The notes under the pieces were generated by a model that ran no database searches, was not told the DNA's origin, and saw nothing but the letters and a program-made list of their open reading frames with translations. The position numbers and the translations under genes are program-made. Of a stretch of DNA of 64,000 bases, positions 53,711 to 61,355 are shown one piece after another; the stretch's first letter is position 1; each line of letters starts with the position of its first letter. This DNA comes from Acidobacteriota bacterium (GTDB lineage Bacteria > Acidobacteriota > Blastocatellia > Pyrinomonadales > Pyrinomonadaceae), in the NCBI GenBank assembly GCA_003697135.1, contig RFGC01000042.1:1-64000 (forward strand), read 5' to 3'.

Positions 53711-54412
53711 CTATTTTTTTAGCCTGATTCTCAAACTTATTCCAAAGCCGTTTGTTTCCTTTATTTGCCCTGATGAGAGATTTTGCTTTATGTAAAAGAA
53801 ATCAGCGGAGAGCTTTTTGCTGAATGTTGTTGTAATTCCTATGAAAATGTCGTTTCGGAATAATCTTTTCGTGCGGAAGTCGTAATAAACTTCGTCAGTG
53901 ATGAACGGCGCGAAAAGCTCTGATTTGTTTTTTCTGATGGGAAAGGAAAATTGAACTCGGTTTCGCTGAACAATTAGGTTCGAGTTCGATTGGCGGATTT
54001 GATACATCGTCATAAGGCGGTTTCTGAGTGCAAAGTGTTTCCATTTTCTTTCAGCGAGTAAAGCAAAAGTTAAACGATGTTCAAGTTGAGATGGCCTTTC
54101 AGTTGGGCGGGAACGCCTGTAAAGGTATCCGATACTGGTTGAGAAGTGTTTGTTTATTCGATAGTTCAGATTAGCACCTATGCGTTTATCTATTGGACGT
54201 TTTAGATTTCTACCGATTCGTAAAACTCCGCTGAAGGTTATCGAGACTTTATCGGCTTCTTTTTCTTTGATTAACGGCAAGATGAGATTGACGTCATTCC
54301 AATTCACAATATCGTCTGTGTCTCTATTCTGTGCTTGCGAGCATTCCACGAGCAAGACCAAAAGAGCGAGCGAAATGAAAAGAATTTTTAGCGAATTTAT
54401 CGGGGTTTTCAT
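53711..54412 (-). CDS. DUF2490-type outer-membrane protein
   Basis: This 233-residue protein has a signal peptide (INSLKILFISLALLVLLVECSQA). It then shows repeating short strands such as VNWNDVNLILPLIKE, YRINKHFSTSIGYLYRR, EHRLTFALLAERKWKHFALRNRLMTMYQI and ELFAPFITDEVYYDF, ending in FGISLRIRLKK. This matches the DUF2490 beta-barrel type. ATG 54412 is preferred; TTG 54430 lengthens it by six residues. Function is unknown. The next upstream gene, rtcB, is on the same strand but is unlikely to be related. Confidence 0.7.
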   Translation of the reverse strand: MKTPINSLKILFISLALLVLLVECSQAQNRDTDDIVNWNDVNLILPLIKEKEADKVSITFSGVLRIGRNLKRPIDKRIGANLNYRINKHFSTSIGYLYRRSRPTERPSQLEHRLTFALLAERKWKHFALRNRLMTMYQIRQSNSNLIVQRNRVQFSFPIRKNKSELFAPFITDEVYYDFRTKRLFRNDIFIGITTTFSKKLSADFFYIKQNLSSGQIKETNGFGISLRIRLKK

Positions 54413-54544
54413 TTTACAAAAAACTAACAAAAGTGTAAATTCTCTAACATTTTGCCCTATTTGTGCAAGTTCATGGAGTTAGTTTTACTGCATGACTGTG
54501 GACCTGATGACGAGATTCCAGGTTTCGATACGAAACGGCGTGAT

Positions 54545-55723
54545 TCATCCTTTAACACATACAACTTGTTTTAGTTCGGCAACGATTTCCACAAGATCAG
54601 ATTGATTTCGCATTATTTCATCAATATCTTTGTAAGCGGCTGGTATTTCATCTAGAACGCCTTTATCCTTGCGGCATTCAACTCCCAGAGTTTGCATTTC
54701 TAGGTCTTTAACGGAGAATTTCTTTTTTGCTTGAGCGCGTGACATTTTTCTTCCAGCTCCGTGAGAGCAAGAGTTATAGCTTTGCGGATTGCCGAGACCG
54801 CGAACTATGTAGCTTTTTGTTCCCATAGAACCGGGAATTATGCCGAATCGCCCAGCTTCAGCATTTATTGCTCCTTTGCGTGTAATATAAACCTTTTCGC
54901 CGAAGTGTTTTTCTTTTGCACAGTAATTATGATGGCAGTTAACAATTAGCTCGGTTTGAAAAGGCTCGCCTTTGTTTACGACTTTGCTGAAGACTTCTAT
55001 AAGCCTTTTAAGCATGATTTCGCGGTTTTTCATTGCATAGGCTTGTGCCCAATCGAGGTCGTGCCAATAATCTTTGAATTCTTTTGTCCCTTCAATGAAA
55101 TAGGCCAAATTCTTATCGGGTAAGTCACTTAAGCGATGAAGTTGCTTTGCTGTTTGAATATGACGTTCGGCAAGTTCTTTACCGATATTTCTCGAACCGC
55201 TGTGAAGCATTAGCCAAACATTGTCTTCTGTATCGAGGCAAACTTCTATGAAGTGGTTGCCACCGCCCAGAGTGCCGAGCTGTTTCATTGCTTTATCGAA
55301 TCGGTCTTGAACGCCTTTGTGAAGCTTTTTGAAGGCTTTCCAACCTTCCCATTCTTCGGCTTCCTTTTGTGGGCGTTTGTGTTCATCGAAACCTACAGGG
55401 ATTGCATCTTCAATTTCTTCACGGAGTTTTTTCAGTTTGCCTTCTAGCACGATGCTTTTGAAAGGAGTTTTCACAGCCGCCATTCCGCAACCTATATCAA
55501 CTCCGACAGCGGCTGGAATAACAGCTTTTTTGGTTGCTATAACCGAGCCAACCATCGAACCTATGCCTAAATGGGCATCAGGCATGAGCGCAATATGCTT
55601 AAACACGCAAGGCAAGCGCGAAACGTTGCGTAGCATAGCCTTCTCTTCGTCGCTCAATTCATGGCTTACCCAAGACAAAATTTCAGTCTGCGCTCCGGAA
55701 ATGTTCAACCGTTTGTAAGGCAT
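54545..55723 (-). CDS. rtcB: RNA-splicing ligase RtcB
   Basis: This 392-residue ligase joins 2',3'-cyclic phosphate and 5'-OH RNA ends using GTP and Mn(II), acting in tRNA or RNA repair. ALMPDAHLGIG, VGVDIGCGMAAV (Cys metal ligand), GTLGGGNHFIEV and HSGSRNIG are present, and the guanylylation His occurs in the C-terminal SCSHGAGRKMSRAQA. The start is ATG 55723, preceded by AAGG-type sequence; TTG 55729 gives two extra residues. No archease or rtcA gene lies nearby. Confidence 0.94.
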   Translation of the reverse strand: MPYKRLNISGAQTEILSWVSHELSDEEKAMLRNVSRLPCVFKHIALMPDAHLGIGSMVGSVIATKKAVIPAAVGVDIGCGMAAVKTPFKSIVLEGKLKKLREEIEDAIPVGFDEHKRPQKEAEEWEGWKAFKKLHKGVQDRFDKAMKQLGTLGGGNHFIEVCLDTEDNVWLMLHSGSRNIGKELAERHIQTAKQLHRLSDLPDKNLAYFIEGTKEFKDYWHDLDWAQAYAMKNREIMLKRLIEVFSKVVNKGEPFQTELIVNCHHNYCAKEKHFGEKVYITRKGAINAEAGRFGIIPGSMGTKSYIVRGLGNPQSYNSCSHGAGRKMSRAQAKKKFSVKDLEMQTLGVECRKDKGVLDEIPAAYKDIDEIMRNQSDLVEIVAELKQVVCVKG

Positions 55724-55833
55724 ATCCAACCTTAAATTTTAGTTAACAATCTGGAACTCCCCAAATATGCGTCGTTCGTTCTTGCGGTAAGCGTTTTTTG
55801 TATTGGACGTTGGAAGTTGTGGATTTCGTTCAG

Positions 55834-57258
55834 TCAGGCATGTTCTAACAAGGCTTCTTCGGATATTGAAATTTGGTTTGCTTCCTTGATACCTTTTGAA
55901 ACGTCGGTGAATATCAAGATAATTCCGCCTACGACGAAGAAAAATATCAAAGCTAAGATTGCTTGCCTATAAGAACCAGTTGAAGCAACAACAACAGCAA
56001 AAATAAGCTGTCCTAGCCAGGATGTGCCTTTTTCGGAGATTTCATAGAGTCCGAAAAACGATGATTCTTTGCCAAGTGGTATCATTTGAGAATAAACAGA
56101 GCGGGAAAGTGCCTGAGTGCTTCCCAAAACCAATCCTATTGCTACGCTCATTATCCATGCTTGAAATGTGTTTGTCAGAAATCCGTATGCAAAGATCACG
56201 ACTCCGCACCAAATGGACAAACAAACCAAGATAGTTCGTTTTGCTCCTATTTTTCTTGAAACTCTTTCAAACAGAAGTGAACCAACAAGCGCCGCAACTT
56301 GTGCCACGAAGAAAATGGCAAGCAGAAAAGATTGATTCGTTTTCCTTCCTTCTTCATCGAAAAGTTCTTGCGAGAGAAAGACTGAAGAATTCAAAATGAC
56401 AGTTTGAATCCCGTCGTTGTAGAACAGGTAAGCGATCAGAAACATCATTGTCCATTTCAAGCCCTTTAGTTCTTTGCAGGTTTTCCACAGTTCACTAAAG
56501 CCTATAATCAAAAGTGGCTTATTTTTCGGAGCATTTTTGGCGGGTTTGCGTGGTTTTATCAAGTAGAATGTAATCAATGCGAAAACTCCCCACCAAAGTG
56601 AAGCCAGTAGCATTGAAATCCTGACTGCAAGGCTTTTTGTTATTCCGAGTGTTTCTGCATAGCTTATAGTTGCGAAATTGACTATGAGCATGATTATTCC
56701 GCCAATGTAGCCTGAAGCAAATCCGTAGCTGGAGATTTTATCCCTGTTGTCTTCAGTTGTGATGTCAACTAGGAAGGCGTTGTAAAAGACGTTTGCCGCG
56801 GCAAAGCTTATGTTTGCGATCATCATCAGAACGCATCCCCAAATATAGTCGTGTCCTTCGGAGACAAAGAATAAAAGGCTGCTTGCCGTTACACCAAGAT
56901 AGCAAAAAAAAGCCATCATCGGCTTTTTTAGGTGTGTGTAGTCAGCAATTGAGCCGAGAATCGGGAGCAGAAAAACCTGAGCGCCAACGGAAATGGCTAA
57001 AGCTGTAGGCACAAGTGATTCTGCTGTTATGCTACCGAGAAAACCGAGATCAAAGATAACGCCTTGTTCGCCAACATCAGCTTGTGCGAGAGCAGTTAGA
57101 TAGGGACCGAGCAAAACGCTTATAACGGTTGTATAGAAAGCAGAATTTGCCCAATCATACATCAACCAGCCGAAAATTTCCTTGCGATCATTTTTTGGTA
57201 AAGGATTTTTTGATTGCTCGCTGTTTTCCTGTAGGAATTTTTCGCTCCTTTCATTCAT
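55834..57258 (-). CDS. MFS transporter, UMF1/Atg22-like
   Basis: This 474-residue polytopic protein has about 12 hydrophobic segments and the family start IFGWLMYDWANSAFYTTVISVLLGPYL. It contains GSLLFERVSRKIGAKRTIL (MFS-like loop) and QALSRSVYSQMIPLGKESSFFGLYEISEKGTSWLGQ, typical of the UMF1 group. It probably exports or imports small solutes across the inner membrane; substrate unknown. It overlaps the upstream metalloenzyme gene by 8 bp, so the two are co-translated. Confidence 0.85.
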   Translation of the reverse strand: MNERSEKFLQENSEQSKNPLPKNDRKEIFGWLMYDWANSAFYTTVISVLLGPYLTALAQADVGEQGVIFDLGFLGSITAESLVPTALAISVGAQVFLLPILGSIADYTHLKKPMMAFFCYLGVTASSLLFFVSEGHDYIWGCVLMMIANISFAAANVFYNAFLVDITTEDNRDKISSYGFASGYIGGIIMLIVNFATISYAETLGITKSLAVRISMLLASLWWGVFALITFYLIKPRKPAKNAPKNKPLLIIGFSELWKTCKELKGLKWTMMFLIAYLFYNDGIQTVILNSSVFLSQELFDEEGRKTNQSFLLAIFFVAQVAALVGSLLFERVSRKIGAKRTILVCLSIWCGVVIFAYGFLTNTFQAWIMSVAIGLVLGSTQALSRSVYSQMIPLGKESSFFGLYEISEKGTSWLGQLIFAVVVASTGSYRQAILALIFFFVVGGIILIFTDVSKGIKEANQISISEEALLEHA

Positions 57259-58141
57259 CAGTTAATAACTCCAGAATCGTTGGCGTAATATCAGTCAAAT
57301 CCTTGATTTTACTAGCAACTTCGTTTTTCTTCCTGCCCCAGACGATGGTTGGAACATCGTTCAATGTATGGTTGCGGATAGACAAATCTTCTATGTTTCC
57401 GTGATCGCTTGTCAAGATAACGGTTGTTCTTTCGAGATTAACTTTTTGTAAAAGCTCTCTTACTAATTCCGCAAGTTTCGGTAAATGCTCTTGAGCCTTT
57501 TGAAAATCTTGAGCATGTCCGATTTTATCAGTTATAAAATGCTCATAAAGCACAAATTGATGAGATTCAGTTAAATCAGCTAAAATTTGTGCCGCTTCTT
57601 GCACAGAAAAGGCAGGCACTTGAAAGCCTTTTTCTTGCAGTGCTCGATTGGTGAAATCGTGATATAAAGCTTGACGACCGAGAAGGTCTGAGAGTTTTCT
57701 GAAAGGGAGCTTTGCCGCTTCAACGGCGAGAGTGGTTGCTGATTTCCATCTCGGCGTTGACTGAAAGAATTGCGGTGTGTAGGCATTTGCAAAAGTGATT
57801 CTTTCAATTCTTCGATGCAAGAGTTTCAAGAATATAGAGTTGTTTTGTAGAATCTCTCGTAAATCTTCATTTGGAAATCCTTGCTTGTGGTATCCGATTT
57901 TAGCGGGAGCGTTCACACCGGTTAGTATTGTGGTTTGTCCAGACGCGCTTTGAGGTCTTCCTTCCACGCCCAATCGAGCATCTGTCGGAATCATCACTCC
58001 ATCGGCAAAAATCTTTCTATGGTTTTCATTCTTGAAGTAGGCAAGCGGCTCGACTCCGCTAGCTATTGCAAGCGGATTGTGTTCGTTTCGCTCGCCGATT
58101 CCGAGTCCATCTATGAAAAAAAGTAAGACCGAATGCTTCAT
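57251..58141 (-). CDS. Alkaline phosphatase-superfamily metalloenzyme (phosphoglycerate mutase-like)
   Basis: This 296-residue protein has LLFFIDGLGIGERN (metal-ligand Asp near residue 10), the nucleophile region SASGQTTIL with a likely Ser/Thr near 66-69, DKIGHAQDF, and TSDHGNIED near 250. This is the metal set of the iPGM/metalloenzyme superfamily. A cofactor-independent phosphoglycerate mutase would be longer (~510 residues), so this is a shorter relative with an unknown substrate. It lies directly after the HemD-like gene. Confidence 0.78.
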   Translation of the reverse strand: MKHSVLLFFIDGLGIGERNEHNPLAIASGVEPLAYFKNENHRKIFADGVMIPTDARLGVEGRPQSASGQTTILTGVNAPAKIGYHKQGFPNEDLREILQNNSIFLKLLHRRIERITFANAYTPQFFQSTPRWKSATTLAVEAAKLPFRKLSDLLGRQALYHDFTNRALQEKGFQVPAFSVQEAAQILADLTESHQFVLYEHFITDKIGHAQDFQKAQEHLPKLAELVRELLQKVNLERTTVILTSDHGNIEDLSIRNHTLNDVPTIVWGRKKNEVASKIKDLTDITPTILELLTDE

Positions 58142-58143
58142 GG

Positions 58144-58839
58144 TCAAACGAAATATCTTGGACTAAACCCTTCTTCTTCAAGAGTGCGAAAAGTTATTTC
58201 ATCTACTGCAAAAATTCTAGTTTCAGCAAGCGCCTGATGCAAATCGTCCTGAAAAAACCACTTCAAGGCAACAATTTCATGCGGTGAATTCAAAATAAAA
58301 TTATCAACTGCACCGCCTTTTATCAGCGTTTTCAGCATTGTTAAATTTTTGGTTTCATCGAATCTGAACTCGTAAATTTGAATCTCCTTGGCTTCAGCAC
58401 CTTTTTTGCATAGGATTTGTTTCAAGCCGAAATCACCGAATTTTGGAGTAATTATCAAAAAACGCAGATTTTCAAGATCGTTTTTTTGAACATAATCGGC
58501 TATTGAATCAGCTACTTTGTTCGGTGAGGTGATTATATCGCAGTGAATTTCCTCATGCCGCAGTCTTTCAGCCACTGCCTCACCTATGGCGCAAATTTGC
58601 AAGTAGTCTAAATCATAGAAGTCAAAGCCTTCTGAGGCGATTTTTTCTAGAAAAACTTCAGTTGCAATTATGTCATTGAAGATGAGCCAATCGTATAGGG
58701 AAATCTCGAGTTTTTCAGTGAAAGCATCGGTTTTATGCAGTGTGGGTTTCGGCAAGAGAATTACTTTGCTTGCTTTTGAAAGTTTTTCGATTATGTGTTG
58801 ATTTTGTTTATCTTGAAAGATCGCAAAAGTTTCTAGCAT
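58144..58839 (-). CDS. Uroporphyrinogen-III synthase (HemD-like)
   Basis: This 231-residue protein has the HEM4 two-lobe outline: LYDWLIFNDIIATEVFLEKI in the first half, CAIGEAVAERLRHEEI, and SPNKVADSIADYVQ plus the C-terminal SPHEIVALKWF and RIFAVDEITFRTLEEEGFSPRY. HemD cyclises hydroxymethylbilane in haem, sirohaem and B12 synthesis. Sequence conservation in this family is weak, so the call is moderate. hemC, hemB and hemA are not nearby; instead a metalloenzyme gene and an MFS gene follow in overlapping or abutting frames. Confidence 0.7.
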   Translation of the reverse strand: MLETFAIFQDKQNQHIIEKLSKASKVILLPKPTLHKTDAFTEKLEISLYDWLIFNDIIATEVFLEKIASEGFDFYDLDYLQICAIGEAVAERLRHEEIHCDIITSPNKVADSIADYVQKNDLENLRFLIITPKFGDFGLKQILCKKGAEAKEIQIYEFRFDETKNLTMLKTLIKGGAVDNFILNSPHEIVALKWFFQDDLHQALAETRIFAVDEITFRTLEEEGFSPRYFV

Positions 58840-58878
58840 AAAGACAGATTTTAGCTCAATTTTTCGGTTTGAAAAGTT

Positions 58879-59058
58879 TTAATCGCTTTTACAAGCGGGC
58901 GACTTCTCAAGGCTGGCTTCTGACGAACTAGCAGAGAATGCTGTGGAAATGAAGAATTTGCTGGCAGGTAGGGCTATGTAGATGCATCCAAACGCATTTG
59001 CATAAGCTTTCTTCGATTTGCTTTTGCGTGATGAAACTTGTAATTTTGATGATTGCAT
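58879..59058 (-). CDS. Possible small Ser/Ala-rich protein
   Basis: A 59-residue frame opens at ATG 59058 and ends in TAA at 58879. It is Ser-, Ala- and Lys-rich, with a basic stretch SRKSKSKKAYANAF and a hydrophobic middle IYIALPASKFFISTAF. No Shine-Dalgarno precedes it and no family was recognised. It lies in the 234-bp gap between hemD and the nucleotidyltransferase gene. It may be random. Confidence 0.2.
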   Translation of the reverse strand: MQSSKLQVSSRKSKSKKAYANAFGCIYIALPASKFFISTAFSASSSEASLEKSPACKSD

Positions 59059-59073
59059 GTATTTGAAAAGCTT

Positions 59074-60081
59074 ATGAAAGTAATGATTTTGGCAGCAGGT
59101 TTCGGGACTAGGCTTTTTCCTTTGACGATTGATCGCACAAAGCCTGCAATTCCTTTTTTGGGGAAACCATTGATTAGGCATGTTGTTGAATACGTTGCAG
59201 GGTTTGGTTTCAGAGATATAGTCATAAATCTTCATCATCAGCCTGAGTCAATTACAAGGGCATTAGGCGATGGTAGCGATTTGGGCGTGCGGATTCATTA
59301 TACTTTAGAAGAACCACACATTTTAGGAACCGCAGGGGCTTTGGATAATGCAAGGCATCTTTTGGGAGACGAAACTTTTGTTGTGGTGAATGGTAAGATC
59401 ATTACGAAAATTGATATAAGAAAAGCGATAGAAACGCATCGGCAATCGGGAGCGATTGCTACAATGGTGTTAAAGCACAATGTTAAGCGAGAGAGATTTA
59501 CCGAAGTTTATGTTGAGAATGGTTTTTTGAAGGGATTTGGTGGTTTTGCACGCCCGTTAACGATTGAAGAAGTTAAAGATACAACAAGAGACCTTTCCGC
59601 TCCGCTAATGTTTACAGGCATTCAAATACTCGAACCACGCGTTTTTGATTACATACCACGTGGTAAGTATTCAGACATTGTTCCCACATTTTACAATCCT
59701 GCACTTAAAAATGGAGAAAAGATAGCTGTTCACATCACAGATGAGCTTTGGTATGAGCTTTCCACGATTCAGCGGTATCTGGACGTTTCGTTGGAATTGA
59801 TGGACGGAGCAAATATCCAAGCTGGTAAAAACTGTGTTATTTCAGGCATGGCGTTTGTGAAAGATACGATAATGTGGGATAACGTAACGGTTGGTGAAGG
59901 AGCGCATCTTTACCGAACTGTTATAGCTGATAATGTCGTTATTCCGCCGGGCGAGCATTTTGAAAATGCCGCCGTTGTGAGAGCTGATATGGTTAGAAGG
60001 TGCGAGCAAGTTCCGGAAAAAGCGCCCGCAGGTTACATACAGGGTGAAAATTATGTTGTCCCATTGATTGATTATGTCTGA
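59074..60081 (+). CDS. Sugar-phosphate nucleotidylyltransferase
   Basis: This 335-residue NTP transferase starts VMILAAGFGTRLFPLTIDRTKPAIPFLGKPLIRHVVEYV, with the nucleotide-binding GxGTRLxPLT motif and Lys. GTAGALDNARHLLG and FVVVNGKIITKIDI (metal-binding region near 110) follow; the residue before KIIT is Gly where many relatives have Asp. The C-terminus has left-handed beta-helix-like repeats (NVTVGEGAHLYRTVIADNVVIPPG). It makes a nucleotide-sugar for cell-surface glycans, probably GDP-mannose- or UDP/ADP-glucose-type; exact sugar unclear. ATG 59074 is preferred over 59053 by family length. Confidence 0.82.
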   Translation: MKVMILAAGFGTRLFPLTIDRTKPAIPFLGKPLIRHVVEYVAGFGFRDIVINLHHQPESITRALGDGSDLGVRIHYTLEEPHILGTAGALDNARHLLGDETFVVVNGKIITKIDIRKAIETHRQSGAIATMVLKHNVKRERFTEVYVENGFLKGFGGFARPLTIEEVKDTTRDLSAPLMFTGIQILEPRVFDYIPRGKYSDIVPTFYNPALKNGEKIAVHITDELWYELSTIQRYLDVSLELMDGANIQAGKNCVISGMAFVKDTIMWDNVTVGEGAHLYRTVIADNVVIPPGEHFENAAVVRADMVRRCEQVPEKAPAGYIQGENYVVPLIDYV

Positions 60082-60110
60082 AGTCTAAGCATCTGGGTTT
60101 TTTGCAGTGT

Positions 60111-60881
60111 TTATTCTCTGTAGTTTCGGCCAACAACTATCTTATCGTAGAGCCAGGCAGGCATTATTTTCCCAAGTCTTACGAGTGTTGCAAGTTGCCA
60201 CGGGAAGGCATAAAACTTTCTTCGTTTCTCGATTGCTTTGATGATTTTTGAAGTTGCTACGTCTAATTCCATCAAAAAGGGCATTTTTCCTTTTCTTCTG
60301 GCAGTGAGCGGCGTTTTGATGAATCCGGGCTGAATTATCGTAACATCAATTCCGGATTTCAATAGATCAATTCGCATGCTTTCAAAAAAGATTGTCATTG
60401 CGGATTTACTGGCGCAGTATGCGGCAGATTTCGGAAGCCCACGAAAGCCAGCAAGGCTCGAAATTGCTACTAAATGTCCGTTTCTTTTTGCATACATATC
60501 GGGCAAAACAGCCGCAACTGAATTCACTGCACCGATTAAGTTGATTTTTATTACCTTCTCGAAATCATCGGTGTTGATTTCCCATGCGTTGGCAGTTTTT
60601 CCAGCAATGCCCGCATTTGCGATTAACATATCAATTTTGCCGAATTCGTGCCTTAAAGTTTCGGCAGCCGAGCTTACAGCCGCAAAATCCGTCACATCAA
60701 TAGGGAAAATGCGCACCTTTGCGCCATGTGTTTCTGCTTGGTTTTTTACTTTTTCCAGTTCTTCTAATCTTCGGGCAAGCAAGCCTAGAATTGCACCTTT
60801 TTTGGAAATCTGCCTTGCAAGCTCGGCACCAATGCCACTCGAAGCACCTGTTATCAAAACAACCTTATCTTTCCAAAACAT
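60111..60881 (-). CDS. SDR family dehydrogenase/reductase
   Basis: This 256-residue SDR has the cofactor motif GASSGIG near residue 12, NAGIAG near 85, Ser near 137 (AISSLAGFRGLPKSAAY) and catalytic YCASK near 150. FWKDKVVLITGASSGIG at the start matches the family, so ATG 60881 is chosen over the longer frame at 60929. The C-terminal half carries basic, hydrophobic segments typical of membrane-associated SDRs (RKFYAFPWQLATLVRLG). Substrate is unknown. Confidence 0.85.
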   Translation of the reverse strand: MFWKDKVVLITGASSGIGAELARQISKKGAILGLLARRLEELEKVKNQAETHGAKVRIFPIDVTDFAAVSSAAETLRHEFGKIDMLIANAGIAGKTANAWEINTDDFEKVIKINLIGAVNSVAAVLPDMYAKRNGHLVAISSLAGFRGLPKSAAYCASKSAMTIFFESMRIDLLKSGIDVTIIQPGFIKTPLTARRKGKMPFLMELDVATSKIIKAIEKRRKFYAFPWQLATLVRLGKIMPAWLYDKIVVGRNYRE

Positions 60882-61355
60882 AACGCTAATAAAACGGTAG
60901 AAATTATAAAACAGTGAATCATGAATCAAAAAATGCTACTCATCACTACTTCTTAATAGAATTTTTGCGTCTGATAATGTTAGGTTGGTCGGACAACTTC
61001 GCCCACAATTTCATTGCTTCTGATGACATTAGATTGATTCTCAGTGACTCCTTTGCGTCTGATAACGAAATGATTATCACAGCTTTGGTGATAGCTTTGT
61101 TTTTGGGTCTGATAACATTGTAGATTTGTAACTAATTTGGGTCTGATAACGCTATGATCTTGACAATGATTCGATAAGATCCGATAAGATTCAATAAGAT
61201 TCAATAAGATTTGATGATGACTCGATAACAACAGGCATGTTGAGTCTGATATTGTTAGTTGTTTTTTTGATTTTGGGGGTGATGGTGAGTTTTGGGAGCG
61301 TTTGCGTTTTGGTTGCTTTGTGCGAAGCGATTTTTTATGCCTTGCGGTATTGGTG
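60882..61355. other. Non-coding tract with dispersed and tandem repeats
   Basis: No gene is supported here. A minus-strand frame at 60980-61408 is low-complexity and overlaps the heparinase stop. The tract contains about six TCTGATAAC-like motifs (60970, 61019, 61058, 61108, 61142, 61245) and a 10-bp tandem array. Composition differs from the neighbouring genes. Confidence 0.7.
61161..61220. repeat. 10-bp tandem repeat array
   Basis: Four consecutive 10-bp units of the form NNNATAAGAT (TCGATAAGAT, CCGATAAGAT, TCAATAAGAT twice) run from 61171 to 61210, flanked by degenerate units TGACAATGAT and TTGATGATGA. A further CTCGATAAC occurs at 61221. The period equals about one helical turn. Confidence 0.8.

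Noticed and set aside
61161-61254. Possible CRISPR array
   Set aside because: Units are only 10 bp without spacers of fixed length, and no cas gene is in the window.
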